From: an uncultured Collinsella sp.
GTDB taxonomy: Bacteria > Actinomycetota > Coriobacteriia > Coriobacteriales > Coriobacteriaceae
Assembly (NCBI GenBank): GCA_900757235.1
Contig: CAAENB010000059.1
Location: 1-37,899, forward strand
Direction of reading: 5' to 3'
Length of the DNA stretch: 37,899 nucleotides
This document shows, in pieces, positions 22,922-30,203 of this stretch. Each line of letters starts with the position of its first letter. Position 1 is the first letter of the stretch. The notes below the pieces were generated by a model. It was not told where the DNA came from and searched no databases. It saw only the letters and a list, made by a program, of their open reading frames with translations. Both the position numbers and the translations under genes were made by a program.

Positions 22922-24032
22922 CTATCGCCACGCCCTGGAGCACATTTCGTTTACCGATAATGCGAAGCAGCACATGGCAAACTCGATTGCTCAGTCCGTC
23001 GCCTCAAGCGATGCGGCGACCGCTCAAAGCAACTTTAATGGCACGCGACGCAAGCCGCGCATCGCCCGCCATCCCGTAAGAACAGTCGCTCGCATTGCCG
23101 CTGTAACGGCAGTCCTCGCTATCGTCATTGGAGGCGCTGGCACGGCTATGGCAACAGGCGTCCTGCCGCTTCCTTCTGACATGCTTTCCGACATCTTTGA
23201 CGGACCTGCTTCTCAAACCGAGATCATCGACCGTATTGGCCGGCCCGTCGGTGCTAGCTGCTCCAACAACGGAGTCACCGTGACCGCCGACGCCATCATG
23301 GGCGACAAGGATATGGTTACCATCGCCTATACGCTTACGTTCGACGATCCCGCTGCCCTGAAAAAGCTTTCCGAGCCGGGCGAGAACGGAACTATCGCCG
23401 GAAGTGTCGATGGAAACGTATACATTGATGGCGAGCATGGCGGCCAAGGCCAATCATGGCTCATTGACAAGAACCCCAATGACTCCAGCATTCAATACTT
23501 TGCACAGTTCAGCGTTGAATCACCCGGCCTTATGGGCAGGACCGTCCGCACGCATATCAACTCTCTCGTTGTGCCACGTGCTGGCAAAGAGCTTCCCGAG
23601 TATAAGAAAATACTTACGGGCCCATGGGATCTTAAGTTCCAGCTGAATTACGAAGATACATCCGTTACGATTCCCGCGCCCAAATCGGTCAACTTTAACG
23701 GCACCAAGGCGACGATTCAAGAGGCCACCGTATCCTGCGTTGGCGTTTCAGTCCGCTACAACATAGATCGTTCCATCGAACACGACAACAACAGCGGCAA
23801 GATGTCTCAAAACATGGAGGAGTCTATGGATGCCGTTGGCAACATACCCCTCATCGTGACGTTCAAAGACGGTCATGTTGAGGACGCAACCAGCCACAGC
23901 GGCTATTTCGCAAATAAACTGGATAACGGCACCACTGATGTCCACAAGACCTGGCCGTTCTCGCAAGTTTGTGACACAGACAAGATTGCAAACGTACAAA
24001 TTGGCGATACGGTCATTCCCATGAATTCGTAA
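22902..24032 (+). CDS. DUF4179-like membrane protein, probable anti-sigma partner
   Basis: A 376-residue single-pass protein. A cytoplasmic N-terminus of about 60 residues (FTDNAKQHMANSIAQS resembles anti-sigma N-domains) leads into a basic stretch and one membrane helix near residues 66-88 (RIAAVTAVLAIVIGGAGTAM). The extracellular part (about 95-376) is beta-rich, with VTADAIMGDKDMVTIAYTLT, typical of DUF4179 proteins encoded beside ECF sigma factors in Firmicutes and Coriobacteria. The ribosome binding site AAAGGAG lies inside the sigma gene. Sequestration of the upstream sigma factor is inferred from gene order. The inducing signal is unknown. Confidence 0.85.
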   Translation: MTTNSNDYRHALEHISFTDNAKQHMANSIAQSVASSDAATAQSNFNGTRRKPRIARHPVRTVARIAAVTAVLAIVIGGAGTAMATGVLPLPSDMLSDIFDGPASQTEIIDRIGRPVGASCSNNGVTVTADAIMGDKDMVTIAYTLTFDDPAALKKLSEPGENGTIAGSVDGNVYIDGEHGGQGQSWLIDKNPNDSSIQYFAQFSVESPGLMGRTVRTHINSLVVPRAGKELPEYKKILTGPWDLKFQLNYEDTSVTIPAPKSVNFNGTKATIQEATVSCVGVSVRYNIDRSIEHDNNSGKMSQNMEESMDAVGNIPLIVTFKDGHVEDATSHSGYFANKLDNGTTDVHKTWPFSQVCDTDKIANVQIGDTVIPMNS

Positions 24033-24150
24033 CGCTACGCGGCTCGTATATGCACCCGGTTCCGCACTTCGCGTCTAAAGATGCGCTGTCATCGAGCAGC
24101 GTGAGCGCAAGGCCGCCCGTATGGTCGGCTGGGAACACCTCGTTGCGCTA

Positions 24151-24191
24151 AAAACCACCACGAAGGGGACCGGCACCTTTGTGGTGGTTTT
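24151..24191. repeat. Hairpin family A, copy 5
   Basis: Arms AAAACCACCACGAAGG/CCTTTGTGGTGGTTTT around GGACCGGCA. It lies 118 bases after the DUF4179-like gene. The stretch 24033-24150 before it contains a short open frame reading IEQRERKAARMVGWEHLVAL, which I cannot assign and may be a gene remnant. The 21 bases after the hairpin match those after copy 4. Confidence 0.75.
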
Positions 24192-24220
24192 GCTGACTCG
24201 TCCGACCTGTCCCAACGGTT

Positions 24221-24359
24221 TGTCTCAATCTGTAACAGGTAGGGCCCAAATAATCGGTTAGCTGTTACAGATCGAGACAGACCACGGATGCTCAGCCGAA
24301 AATCTCAATCTGTAACAGGTAGGAACGATTTTGCCCCTTAGATGTTACAGATTGAGATA
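24221..24359. repeat. Array of four alternating 15-nt repeats on a 40-nt period, locus 1
   Basis: The 15-mer TCTCAATCTGTAACA starts at 24223 and 24303; its reverse complement (with at most one change) starts at 24263 and 24343. Every start is exactly 40 bases from the next, leaving three 25-base spacers that do not resemble each other beyond one GGTAGG at the left edge. Each pair forms a palindrome of 55 bases. A second array with the same geometry lies at 34902-35040. No open frame or T-run is present. The type is not one I recognise. Confidence 0.9.
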
Positions 24360-24383
24360 TTTGACAGCTTGAATCGGCATCGC

Positions 24384-25020
24384 CTACAGCGCGGCGACGA
24401 CCTTGTCGCCCATCGTCGTGGTGCCGAGGATCTTATCTGCCGGGGTGTTGACATCGGCGATGTCACGGGTGCGCCAGCCCTCGTCGAGCACGCGCGCCAC
24501 GGCGCTCTCGATCCACGCGGCTTGCTCGCCCATGTCGAGCGCGTAGGTCAGCAGCATCGCCACCGACAAGATTTGAGCCAGCGGATTGGCCACGCCGAGC
24601 CCCGCGATGTCAGGAGCGCTGCCAGCGCTCGGCCCAAACAGCGATACGCCATCATCCAGCGAGGCAGAGGCAAGCATACCGAGCGATCCGGTAATCTGAG
24701 CCGCCTCATCGGACAGGATGTCGCCGAACATGTTCTCCGTCACCACGACGTCAAAGTCTGCCGGTCGACTGATGAGCTGCATGGCGGCGTTGTCGACGAG
24801 CAGGTCCTCAAGCTCCACGTCGGAGTACTCCTCGTCTTGCACGCGATGCACGATCTCGCGCCACATGCGGCTCGTCTCCAGCACGTTGCGCTTATCAACG
24901 CTCGTCACCTTGCCGCGACGTTTGCGCGCCGCCTCAAATGCCTGGCGCGCAATGCGCTCAATCTCGTACTCGCGATACTCCATCACGTCGACCGCACGCT
25001 GACCGGCCGCACCCGCAGCG
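24384..25020 (-). pseudogene. leuB: 3-isopropylmalate dehydrogenase, 3' fragment
   Basis: Encodes the C-terminal part of LeuB, which oxidises 3-isopropylmalate in leucine synthesis. From RAVDVMEYREYEIERIARQA through RKRRGKVTSVDK, LLVDNAAMQL, ENMFGDILSDEAAQ and GSAPDIAG to the natural C-terminus the match is clear. Roughly the first 150 residues, including the nucleotide and substrate loops, are absent. Upstream, the reading frame runs into leuA sequence in another frame. The segment GPSAGSAPDIAG also lacks the Glu usual in EPxxGSAPDIAG. The gene cannot make an active enzyme. Confidence 0.85.
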
Positions 25021-25590
25021 CCCGCGCAGGTCACGGATGCGGGCGCCAAAGTCCCACGGCATGTTGTAGCCCATCGTATCGGGGATGTTCACGACCGTGG
25101 CACCGGCCTTTACGGCCGCCTCGATAATGCGCACCAGAAACTCCTGATCGGAGCGGCCGGCATCCTCGGCATAAAACTCAACATCGTCAACGAACTTGCG
25201 AGCATGTTTGACGGCATGGATCGCTCACTCAATTGCCCTTTCCTCAGTCATATGGAGCTTGTCGCGCAGGTGACTGGTGCTCACACCCAGCCCTGTATGG
25301 ATACGGGGCCTCTGGGCCGTTTTGAGCGCCTCTGCAGCCACTTCGATATCCCTGTCGACAGCGCGCGTCAGGCCGCATACCGTGCATCGGTCGCCCGCAA
25401 TCTTGCCAATCTCCTGTACGGAGCGAAAGTCACCAGGACTCGAGATGGGAAAGCCCGCCTCGATAACGTCCACGTTCATGCGCACCAGCTGGCGGGCGAT
25501 GAAGAGCTTTTCCTCGGTATTCATGCTGGCGCCCGGCGACTGCTCACCGTCGCACAGGGTGGCGTCAAAGATTGTGATTTTGCGGCTTAT
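25021..25590 (-). pseudogene. leuA: 2-isopropylmalate synthase, 5' fragment with start loss and in-frame stop
   Basis: Encodes the N-terminal half of LeuA, the first leucine-specific enzyme. SRKITIFDATLCDGEQSPG, VIEAGFPISSPGDF, RPRIHT, FVDDVEFYAEDAGRSD and NIPDTMGYN identify it. Four defects are visible. The codon after GGAGGAAC is ATA (25588-25590) where ATG is expected. The catalytic Arg of the LRDGEQ motif is Cys. A TGA stands at 25225-25227 within ERAIE-stop-AIHAVKHARKFV, where CGA (Arg) would restore the frame. The gene ends near 25020 at a junction with leuB in a different frame. The rest of leuA, any leuC and leuD that were present, and the start of leuB are missing. Confidence 0.85.
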
Positions 25591-25656
25591 ATGTTCCTCC
25601 TGATTGACCGTTTTATGACAGATGGCTTTCAGGAGAGAGAGAAGGCCTAGAGATAG

Positions 25657-25714
25657 AAAAATACCCGTGTCGCTCATCACGCCTGAAAGCGGCAGACGAT
25701 AGCGCACCCGGGTA
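25657..25714 (-). terminator. Attenuator terminator of the leucine operon
   Basis: On the minus strand TACCCGGGTGCGCT (25701-25714) pairs with GAGCGACACGGGTA (25662-25675), followed by TTTTT (25657-25661). It lies between the leucine leader peptide and the leuA remnant, as expected for a transcription attenuator. Confidence 0.75.
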
Positions 25715-25743
25715 CAACAAATCGTTATAGCGAGATTACAACC

Positions 25744-25803
25744 CTAGCGCGCTATCCAATCTAGTAGCGCTAGGCCTAGGAGCTGTTGCGTGTTCTTAAA
25801 CAT
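25744..25803 (-). CDS. leuL: Leucine operon leader peptide
   Basis: A 19-residue peptide, MFKNTQQLLGLALLDWIAR, starting at 25803 after AAGGGAGC. Five of 19 residues are Leu, and four of them use the codon CTA, which is rare in this GC-rich genome. This is the design of ribosome-stalling attenuation peptides: shortage of charged tRNA-Leu would stall the ribosome and favour an antiterminator over the hairpin at 25657. The peptide, its start and the terminator appear intact although the downstream genes are dead. A weak promoter (TTGTGT, 17 bases, TAGTAC) is possible upstream. Confidence 0.8.
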   Translation of the reverse strand: MFKNTQQLLGLALLDWIAR

Positions 25804-25859
25804 GTTGGGCTCCCTTCGGCCTCGGGTAGTACTACATCGCGCTAAAGTACAACACAAGT

Positions 25860-25899
25860 AAAACCACCACAAGGGTGCCTGTCCCCTTCGTGGTGGTTT
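25860..25899. repeat. Hairpin family A, copy 6, opposite orientation
   Basis: AAACCACCACAAGGG pairs with CCTTCGTGGTGGTTT. The loop reads GGGACAGGCA on the minus strand, so this copy is inverted relative to the others. It lies between the leader peptide region and the rplA terminator. Confidence 0.75.
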
Positions 25900-25904
25900 C
25901 GTTG

Positions 25905-25952
25905 ACTCAAAAGCAAGAGACCCGGTCCTGCACGAGGCAGAACCGGGTCTCT
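25905..25952 (-). terminator. Intrinsic terminator of rplK-rplA
   Basis: Long hairpin AGAGACCCGGTTCTG/CAGGACCGGGTCTCT-type (25916-25952) followed on the minus strand by TGCTTTTG. It lies 37 bases after the rplA stop codon. Confidence 0.88.
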
Positions 25953-25989
25953 TTAGCAATGCTTGCTTTGCTCAGGCAGTAACTGTTAG

Positions 25990-26697
25990 TTACTCAGCCA
26001 GGAAGTCACGCTGGACAGCGGGATCGACCTTGACGCCAGGGCCCATGGTGGAAGACACGGAGATGGACTTGACGTACTTGCCCTTAGCAGAAGAGGGCTT
26101 GACGCGCAGGATCTCGGTGTACAGGGCAGCGTAGTTCTCGACGAGCTGCTGCTCAGAGAAGGACTTCTTGCCCAGGGGCACGTGGCAGATGCCGTAACGA
26201 TCGGCGCGATACTCAACGCGGCCGGCCTTGAGCTCGGAGACCATCTTGGCGACGTCCATGGTCACGGTGCCGAGCTTGGGGTTCGGCATGAGGCCACGGG
26301 GACCAAGGATCTTACCGATGCGGCCAACCTTGGCCATCATGTTCGGCGTAGCGATAGCAGCGTCGAAGTTGATCTCGCCCTTCTGGATCTGGGCGACGAG
26401 CTCGTCGGAACCGATGATGTCGGCGCCGGCAGCCTCGGCCTCGCGGGCCTTCTCGCCCTCGGCGAAGACGGCAACACGAACGGTCTTGCCGGTGCCGTGG
26501 GGCAGGGAGATGGAACCACGGATGTTCTGGTCAGCCTTACGAGTATCGATGCCCAGACGGAAGTGGGCCTCGACGGTCTCGTCGAACTTGGCGGTGTCGA
26601 GCTCCTTAATGAGCTTGGCAGCCTGAAGGGGGGTGTAGAGCGTGGCGCGGTCGATCTTCTCGGCAGCGGCGTTATAGCTCTTACCATGCTTAGCCAT
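25990..26697 (-). CDS. rplA: 50S ribosomal protein L1
   Basis: Forms the mobile L1 stalk at the E site and usually represses translation of its own operon. The 235-residue protein carries MAKHGKSYNAAAEKI at the start, then DTRKADQNIRGSISLPHGTGK, and the signature region PNMMAKVGRIGKILGPRGLM. GGAGGT lies seven bases before the start. It follows rplK by 117 bases; that gap contains a GC hairpin (about 26771-26796) without a T-run, possibly a processing or control site. The operon ends here rather than continuing into rplJ. Confidence 0.98.
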   Translation of the reverse strand: MAKHGKSYNAAAEKIDRATLYTPLQAAKLIKELDTAKFDETVEAHFRLGIDTRKADQNIRGSISLPHGTGKTVRVAVFAEGEKAREAEAAGADIIGSDELVAQIQKGEINFDAAIATPNMMAKVGRIGKILGPRGLMPNPKLGTVTMDVAKMVSELKAGRVEYRADRYGICHVPLGKKSFSEQQLVENYAALYTEILRVKPSSAKGKYVKSISVSSTMGPGVKVDPAVQRDFLAE

Positions 26698-26814
26698 GTG
26701 CATTACCTCCTGTGGTTAAACGGGCGTGAGCCCTCCCACATCGTATCGTGTGCCCTATTGCACACATATAACGGGCGCCCCGGTCGGAGCACCCGTCATT
26801 ACCTAAAGAAATCG

Positions 26815-27243
26815 CTACTCAGCGATGGTGACGCCCATGGAACGGGCGGTACCGGCGATAATCTTCTTGGCGGCGTCAATGTCGTTGGCATTGAGGTCCG
26901 GCATCTTGATCTCGGCGATCTTGGTGAGCTGCTCCTGGGAGAGCTGACCGACCTTGTCGGCCTGGGGCTTAGCGGAACCAGACTTGAGGTTCAGCTCCTT
27001 CTTAATGAGGTGAGCCGCCGGCGGAGTCTTGGTGATGAAGGAGAAGGACTTATCCTCGTAGACAGAGATCTCAACGGGGATGATGTCGCCCTTCTTGTCC
27101 TGCGTCTCGGCGTTAAAGGCCTGGCAGAACTGCATGATGTTCACGCCAGCAGCGCCCAGGGCGGGGCCGACGGGAGGAGCGGGGTTAGCTGCACCAGCAG
27201 GAATCTGGAGCTTAATGACGTTGGCAACCTTCTTCTCAGCCAT
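26815..27243 (-). CDS. rplK: 50S ribosomal protein L11
   Basis: Binds the GTPase-associated centre of 23S rRNA and is needed for RelA-type stringent response. The 142-residue protein has the Pro-rich N-terminus LQIPAGAANPAPPVGPALG, FCQAFNAET, and the C-terminal rRNA-binding domain ending GTARSMGVTI. The start at 27243 gives normal spacing from AAAGGAA; ATG at 27249 is too close. It precedes rplA and follows nusG by 120 bases. Confidence 0.98.
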   Translation of the reverse strand: MAEKKVANVIKLQIPAGAANPAPPVGPALGAAGVNIMQFCQAFNAETQDKKGDIIPVEISVYEDKSFSFITKTPPAAHLIKKELNLKSGSAKPQADKVGQLSQEQLTKIAEIKMPDLNANDIDAAKKIIAGTARSMGVTIAE

Positions 27244-27363
27244 GGTCATTCCTTTCGAATCACGAGTGTGAAGTACTTGCTATATCGTAAGCACGCACGT
27301 GTTAGAAGCACTCCTGAGATGAGCAGTCACAGAAGAAGCACGCTCGCGCGAACGGACAAAAAC

Positions 27364-27900
27364 TTAAGCGATGACAGCGACCTGGTTAAAGTCGAGCTCA
27401 ACCGGCGTCTCGCGGCCAAAGATCATCAGCGTGACCTTAAGCTTGCCTGCCTCGGTGTTAACCTCGGAGACCTTGCCATCAAAGTCGGTAAGCGGGCCAT
27501 CGGTGACGCGGACGGACGTGCCGACCTGAATATCGACCGAGGTGCGCTTGGGCGAATCGCCCTTACCGGGACGACGAGTCATCTTGTTGTACTCGTCGCG
27601 GGAAAGCGGAGCGGGCTTGCCGTTGCCGCCCAGGAAACCGGTGACGCCAGGCGTGTTACGAACGCACGTCCAAGCATCGTCATCCATCTCCATGCGGACC
27701 AGGACATAACCCGGGAAGATTTTAGAATCCTTGGTCTCGCGCTTGCCACCCTCTTTAATCTCGGTGACGCGCTCCATAGGAATCTCGATATCAAAGATAC
27801 GGTCCTGCATGCCCATGGTCTCGATGCGATGCTCGAGATCGGACTTAACGCGGTTCTCGTATCCAGAGTAAGTGTGAACGACGTACCAACGCTTAGACAT
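27364..27900 (-). CDS. nusG: Transcription termination/antitermination protein NusG
   Basis: Universal RNA polymerase elongation factor that links transcription with Rho or ribosomes. The 178-residue protein begins KRWYVVHTYSGYENRVKSDL (NGN domain), has FPGYVLVRMEMDDDAW, and a C-terminal KOW domain (VRVTDGPLTDFDGKVSEVN). GAGGGGC is the ribosome binding site. It starts three bases after the secE stop codon, so the two are co-translated. Confidence 0.97.
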   Translation of the reverse strand: MSKRWYVVHTYSGYENRVKSDLEHRIETMGMQDRIFDIEIPMERVTEIKEGGKRETKDSKIFPGYVLVRMEMDDDAWTCVRNTPGVTGFLGGNGKPAPLSRDEYNKMTRRPGKGDSPKRTSVDIQVGTSVRVTDGPLTDFDGKVSEVNTEAGKLKVTLMIFGRETPVELDFNQVAVIA

Positions 27901-27903
27901 GGT

Positions 27904-28242
27904 TTAGCCCCTCAATCCAGAGAACAGAGCAAGAGCCTCGCCAAAGCCAGCATCGAGCAGAGCGATGACGACGCCGACGACGATCAGAGAAGCGCAAACG
28001 ACGACCGAGTAGTTCACGAGCTCCTTCTTATCGGGCCACGTGACACGCTTCATCTCGGACTTGACCGAAGCGAAATACTTCTTGGTGCGGGCGAAGAAAC
28101 CAGGCTTCTCGTTCTTCTTAGACTTCGCAGCCTTCTCGCTCTTCTTGGCAACGGCCTTCTTGGCCTCAACCTTGGAGTTGGCGGCAGCGTTATTGGCAGG
28201 TGCCGACTGCTGAGCCTTCTTCTTGTTCTTCTTGTTGGCCAT
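27904..28242 (-). CDS. secE: Preprotein translocase subunit SecE
   Basis: Clamps the two halves of the SecY channel. The 112-residue protein has a long Lys/Ala-rich, charged N-terminal extension (1-50). The conserved amphipathic segment SVKSEMKRVTWPDKKELVNY follows, then one membrane helix (about 80-100, VVVCASLIVVGVVIALLDAG). The single-helix form is usual for Gram-positive bacteria; the long Lys-rich tail is typical of Actinobacteria. GGAGGT precedes the start. Confidence 0.96.
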   Translation of the reverse strand: MANKKNKKKAQQSAPANNAAANSKVEAKKAVAKKSEKAAKSKKNEKPGFFARTKKYFASVKSEMKRVTWPDKKELVNYSVVVCASLIVVGVVIALLDAGFGEALALFSGLRG

Positions 28243-28318
28243 TTGGGTTACCTCCGCGCAATGCGCTTATACATGAGTAAACCGTAAGCCCCCAATTGGG
28301 AGCTTACGGAATAATGAC

Positions 28319-28394
28319 TGGCACGCCAGGAAGGACTCGAACCCTCAACACTCGGTTTTGGAGACCGATGCTCTACCAATTGAACTACTGGCGT
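28319..28394 (-). tRNA. tRNA-Trp (CCA anticodon)
   Basis: Folds as a cloverleaf with acceptor ACGCCAG/CTGGCGT, anticodon stem TCGGT/ACCGA, loop CTCCAAA (anticodon CCA) and GGTTCGAGTCC in the T arm. The 3' CCA is encoded. It lies between rpmG and secE in the same direction, a common arrangement. Confidence 0.97.
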
Positions 28395-28407
28395 ATGTGA
28401 CTAGAGA

Positions 28408-28557
28408 CTAGCGAGTCTCTTTGTGCAGCGTGTGATGACGGCACCAGGGGCAATACTTCTTGATCTCCATACGATCAGGCATGTTCGACTTGTTCTTGGT
28501 GGTCGTATAGTTGCGGCGCTTGCACTCAGTGCACGCAAGAGTAACTAGAGTACGCAT
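28408..28557 (-). CDS. rpmG: 50S ribosomal protein L33
   Basis: A 49-residue protein of the large subunit, beginning MRTLVTLACTECKRRNY and ending TLHKETR. Two Cys pairs (C9-x-x-C12 and C36-x-x-C39) make a zinc ribbon, so this is the zinc-binding form. No zinc-free paralogue is in the window. It is the first gene after the promoter at 28603 and precedes tRNA-Trp-secE-nusG. Confidence 0.96.
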   Translation of the reverse strand: MRTLVTLACTECKRRNYTTTKNKSNMPDRMEIKKYCPWCRHHTLHKETR

Positions 28558-28602
28558 GTATCCTGAACCTTTCATTTCCGCCCCGTACGGGCACGAGTTG
28601 GT

Positions 28603-28632
28603 ACTTTACCAGCTCTATGTAAGTGCTGTCAA
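28603..28632 (-). promoter_or_regulatory. Sigma-70 promoter of rpmG-tRNA-Trp-secE-nusG
   Basis: A perfect TTGACA (28627-28632) and TAAAGT (28603-28608) are separated by 18 bases, 46 bases before rpmG. The -35 box lies inside an 18-base sequence (28625-28642) that recurs exactly at the tRNA-Tyr promoter. Confidence 0.8.
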
Positions 28633-28773
28633 CGAAAACCTCGAGTCAATTGGTTCTCGGTGGATCCATTCATATTTGGAACACATCAATGAAGCCATCG
28701 AGAGCTAATCGACGGTGCGCCCAGGACCATTATCGATCCTCTCGACACCAGCAACGGCTCAATATCCATTGCA

Positions 28774-28809
28774 GAAAAGAACCCGGCACCCATATAAGTG
28801 CCGGGTTCT
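28774..28809 (-). terminator. Intrinsic terminator of tuf
   Basis: Perfect hairpin AGAACCCGGCAC/GTGCCGGGTTCT with an eight-base loop, then TTTTCT on the minus strand, 28 bases after the tuf stop codon. Confidence 0.92.
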
Positions 28810-28836
28810 CTAAGTCAACTATATCAGAGAGCTAAT

Positions 28837-30027
28837 TTACTCAATGATCGTGGAGACGATGCCCGAACCGACGGTGTGGCCACCCTCGCGGATAGCGAAG
28901 CGCAGGCCCTCCTCCATGGCGATCGGGTGGATGAGGTCGCCCTCGATGGTGATGTGGTCACCAGGCATAGCCATCTCGGTGCCCTCGGGGAGCTTGACCG
29001 TACCGGTAACGTCGGTGGTACGGAAGTAGAACTGAGGACGATAACCATCGAAGAACGGGGTGTGACGGCCGCCCTCCTCCTTGGTCAGAACGTAGATCTC
29101 GCCGGTGAACTTGGTGTGCGGGGTAACCGAACCGGGCTTGCAGAGAACCTGGCCGCGCTCGATGTCCTCGCGCTTGATGCCACGGAGCAGCAGACCGACG
29201 TTGTCGCCAGCCTCGCAGAAGTCCATGGACTTACGGAACATCTCGATACCGGTAACGACGGTGTTCTGGGTATCCTTGATGCCGACGATCTCGACGGGCT
29301 CGTTGAGCTTGAGCTCACCGCGCTCGACACGGCCGGTAGCAACAGTACCACGGCCGGAGATGGTCATAACGTCCTCAACGGCCATCAGGAACGGGAGGTC
29401 GTTGTTACGAGCAGGCGTCGGGATGTACTCGTCGACGGCGTTCATGAGCTCGCGGATAGCGTCCATCCACTTGGCGTCGCCCTCGAGAGCGCCCAGAGCG
29501 GAACCACGGATGACGGGGATGTCGTCGCCGGGGAAATCGTACTCGGAGAGGAGCTCACGGGTCTCCATCTCGACGAGGTCGATGAGCTCGTCATCGTCAA
29601 CCATGTCGCACTTGTTCAGGAAGACGACGATGTAAGGAACGCCGACCTGACGGGCGAGCAGGATGTGCTCGCGGGTCTGAGCCATGGGGCCGTCGGTAGC
29701 GGCGATGACCAGGATAGCGCCGTCCATCTGAGCAGCACCGGAGATCATGTTCTTGACGTAGTCAGCGTGGCCCGGGCAGTCAACGTGAGCGTAGTGACGG
29801 GCAGCAGTCTCGTACTCGACGTGGGAGACGGAGATCGTAATGCCGCGCTCGCGCTCCTCGGGAGCCTTGTCGATGTTCTCGAACGCAGTGAAGTCAGCCT
29901 TGCAGCCCTCGGTCTCGGAGAGAACCTTGGTGATGGCGGCGGTCAGCGTGGTCTTGCCGTGGTCGACGTGACCAATGGTGCCGATGTTAACATGCGGCTT
30001 AGTGCGCTCAAACTTCTCTTTGGCCAT
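28837..30027 (-). CDS. tuf: Elongation factor Tu
   Basis: GTPase that brings aminoacyl-tRNA to the ribosome. The 396-residue protein has all G motifs: GHVDHGKT (about 19-26), DCPGHADY, NKCD and GSAL, followed by the two beta-barrel domains ending GSGIVSTIIE. AGAGGAGG precedes the start at 30027. It is transcribed after tRNA-Tyr, tRNA-Thr and tRNA-Met, the arrangement known from tufB in E. coli. No elongation factor G gene is adjacent. Confidence 0.99.
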   Translation of the reverse strand: MAKEKFERTKPHVNIGTIGHVDHGKTTLTAAITKVLSETEGCKADFTAFENIDKAPEERERGITISVSHVEYETAARHYAHVDCPGHADYVKNMISGAAQMDGAILVIAATDGPMAQTREHILLARQVGVPYIVVFLNKCDMVDDDELIDLVEMETRELLSEYDFPGDDIPVIRGSALGALEGDAKWMDAIRELMNAVDEYIPTPARNNDLPFLMAVEDVMTISGRGTVATGRVERGELKLNEPVEIVGIKDTQNTVVTGIEMFRKSMDFCEAGDNVGLLLRGIKREDIERGQVLCKPGSVTPHTKFTGEIYVLTKEEGGRHTPFFDGYRPQFYFRTTDVTGTVKLPEGTEMAMPGDHITIEGDLIHPIAMEEGLRFAIREGGHTVGSGIVSTIIE

Positions 30028-30123
30028 AAAGCCCTCCTCTAAACAGGTCGTCCCCGGACGGGACTTTGCCTTTATACCATAGTGGCCTCTCAACATACTA
30101 TTGAGAAGCCACCGTGTTACCTA

Positions 30124-30200
30124 TGGTAGCGGTGACTGGATTCGAACCAGTGACGCCACGGGTATGAACCGTGTGCTCTAACCAACTGAGCTACACCGCC
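30124..30200 (-). tRNA. tRNA-Met (CAT anticodon), elongator-like
   Basis: Acceptor GGCGGTG/CACCGCT (first pair G-U), D arm GCTCAGTTGGTTAGAGC, anticodon stem CACGG/CCGTG with loop TTCATAC, T arm CTGGTTCGAATCCAG and encoded CCA. The paired first position argues against initiator tRNA. A lysidine-modified tRNA-Ile(CAT) cannot be fully excluded by eye. Confidence 0.93.
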
Positions 30201-30203
30201 GGA

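Noticed and set aside
24221..24359. A true CRISPR array
   Set aside because: Repeats are 15 bases and alternate in orientation, with only four copies per locus and no cas gene in the window. The regular spacing is reported as a separate unknown element.
26182..28287. 701-codon open frame on the plus strand across rplA, rplK, nusG and secE
   Set aside because: It crosses four ribosomal/translocation genes and their gaps in antisense and has no ribosome binding site or recognisable domain.
28511..28708. 65-codon plus-strand frame over rpmG and its promoter
   Set aside because: It is antisense to rpmG and covers the -10/-35 region, so it is a shadow frame.
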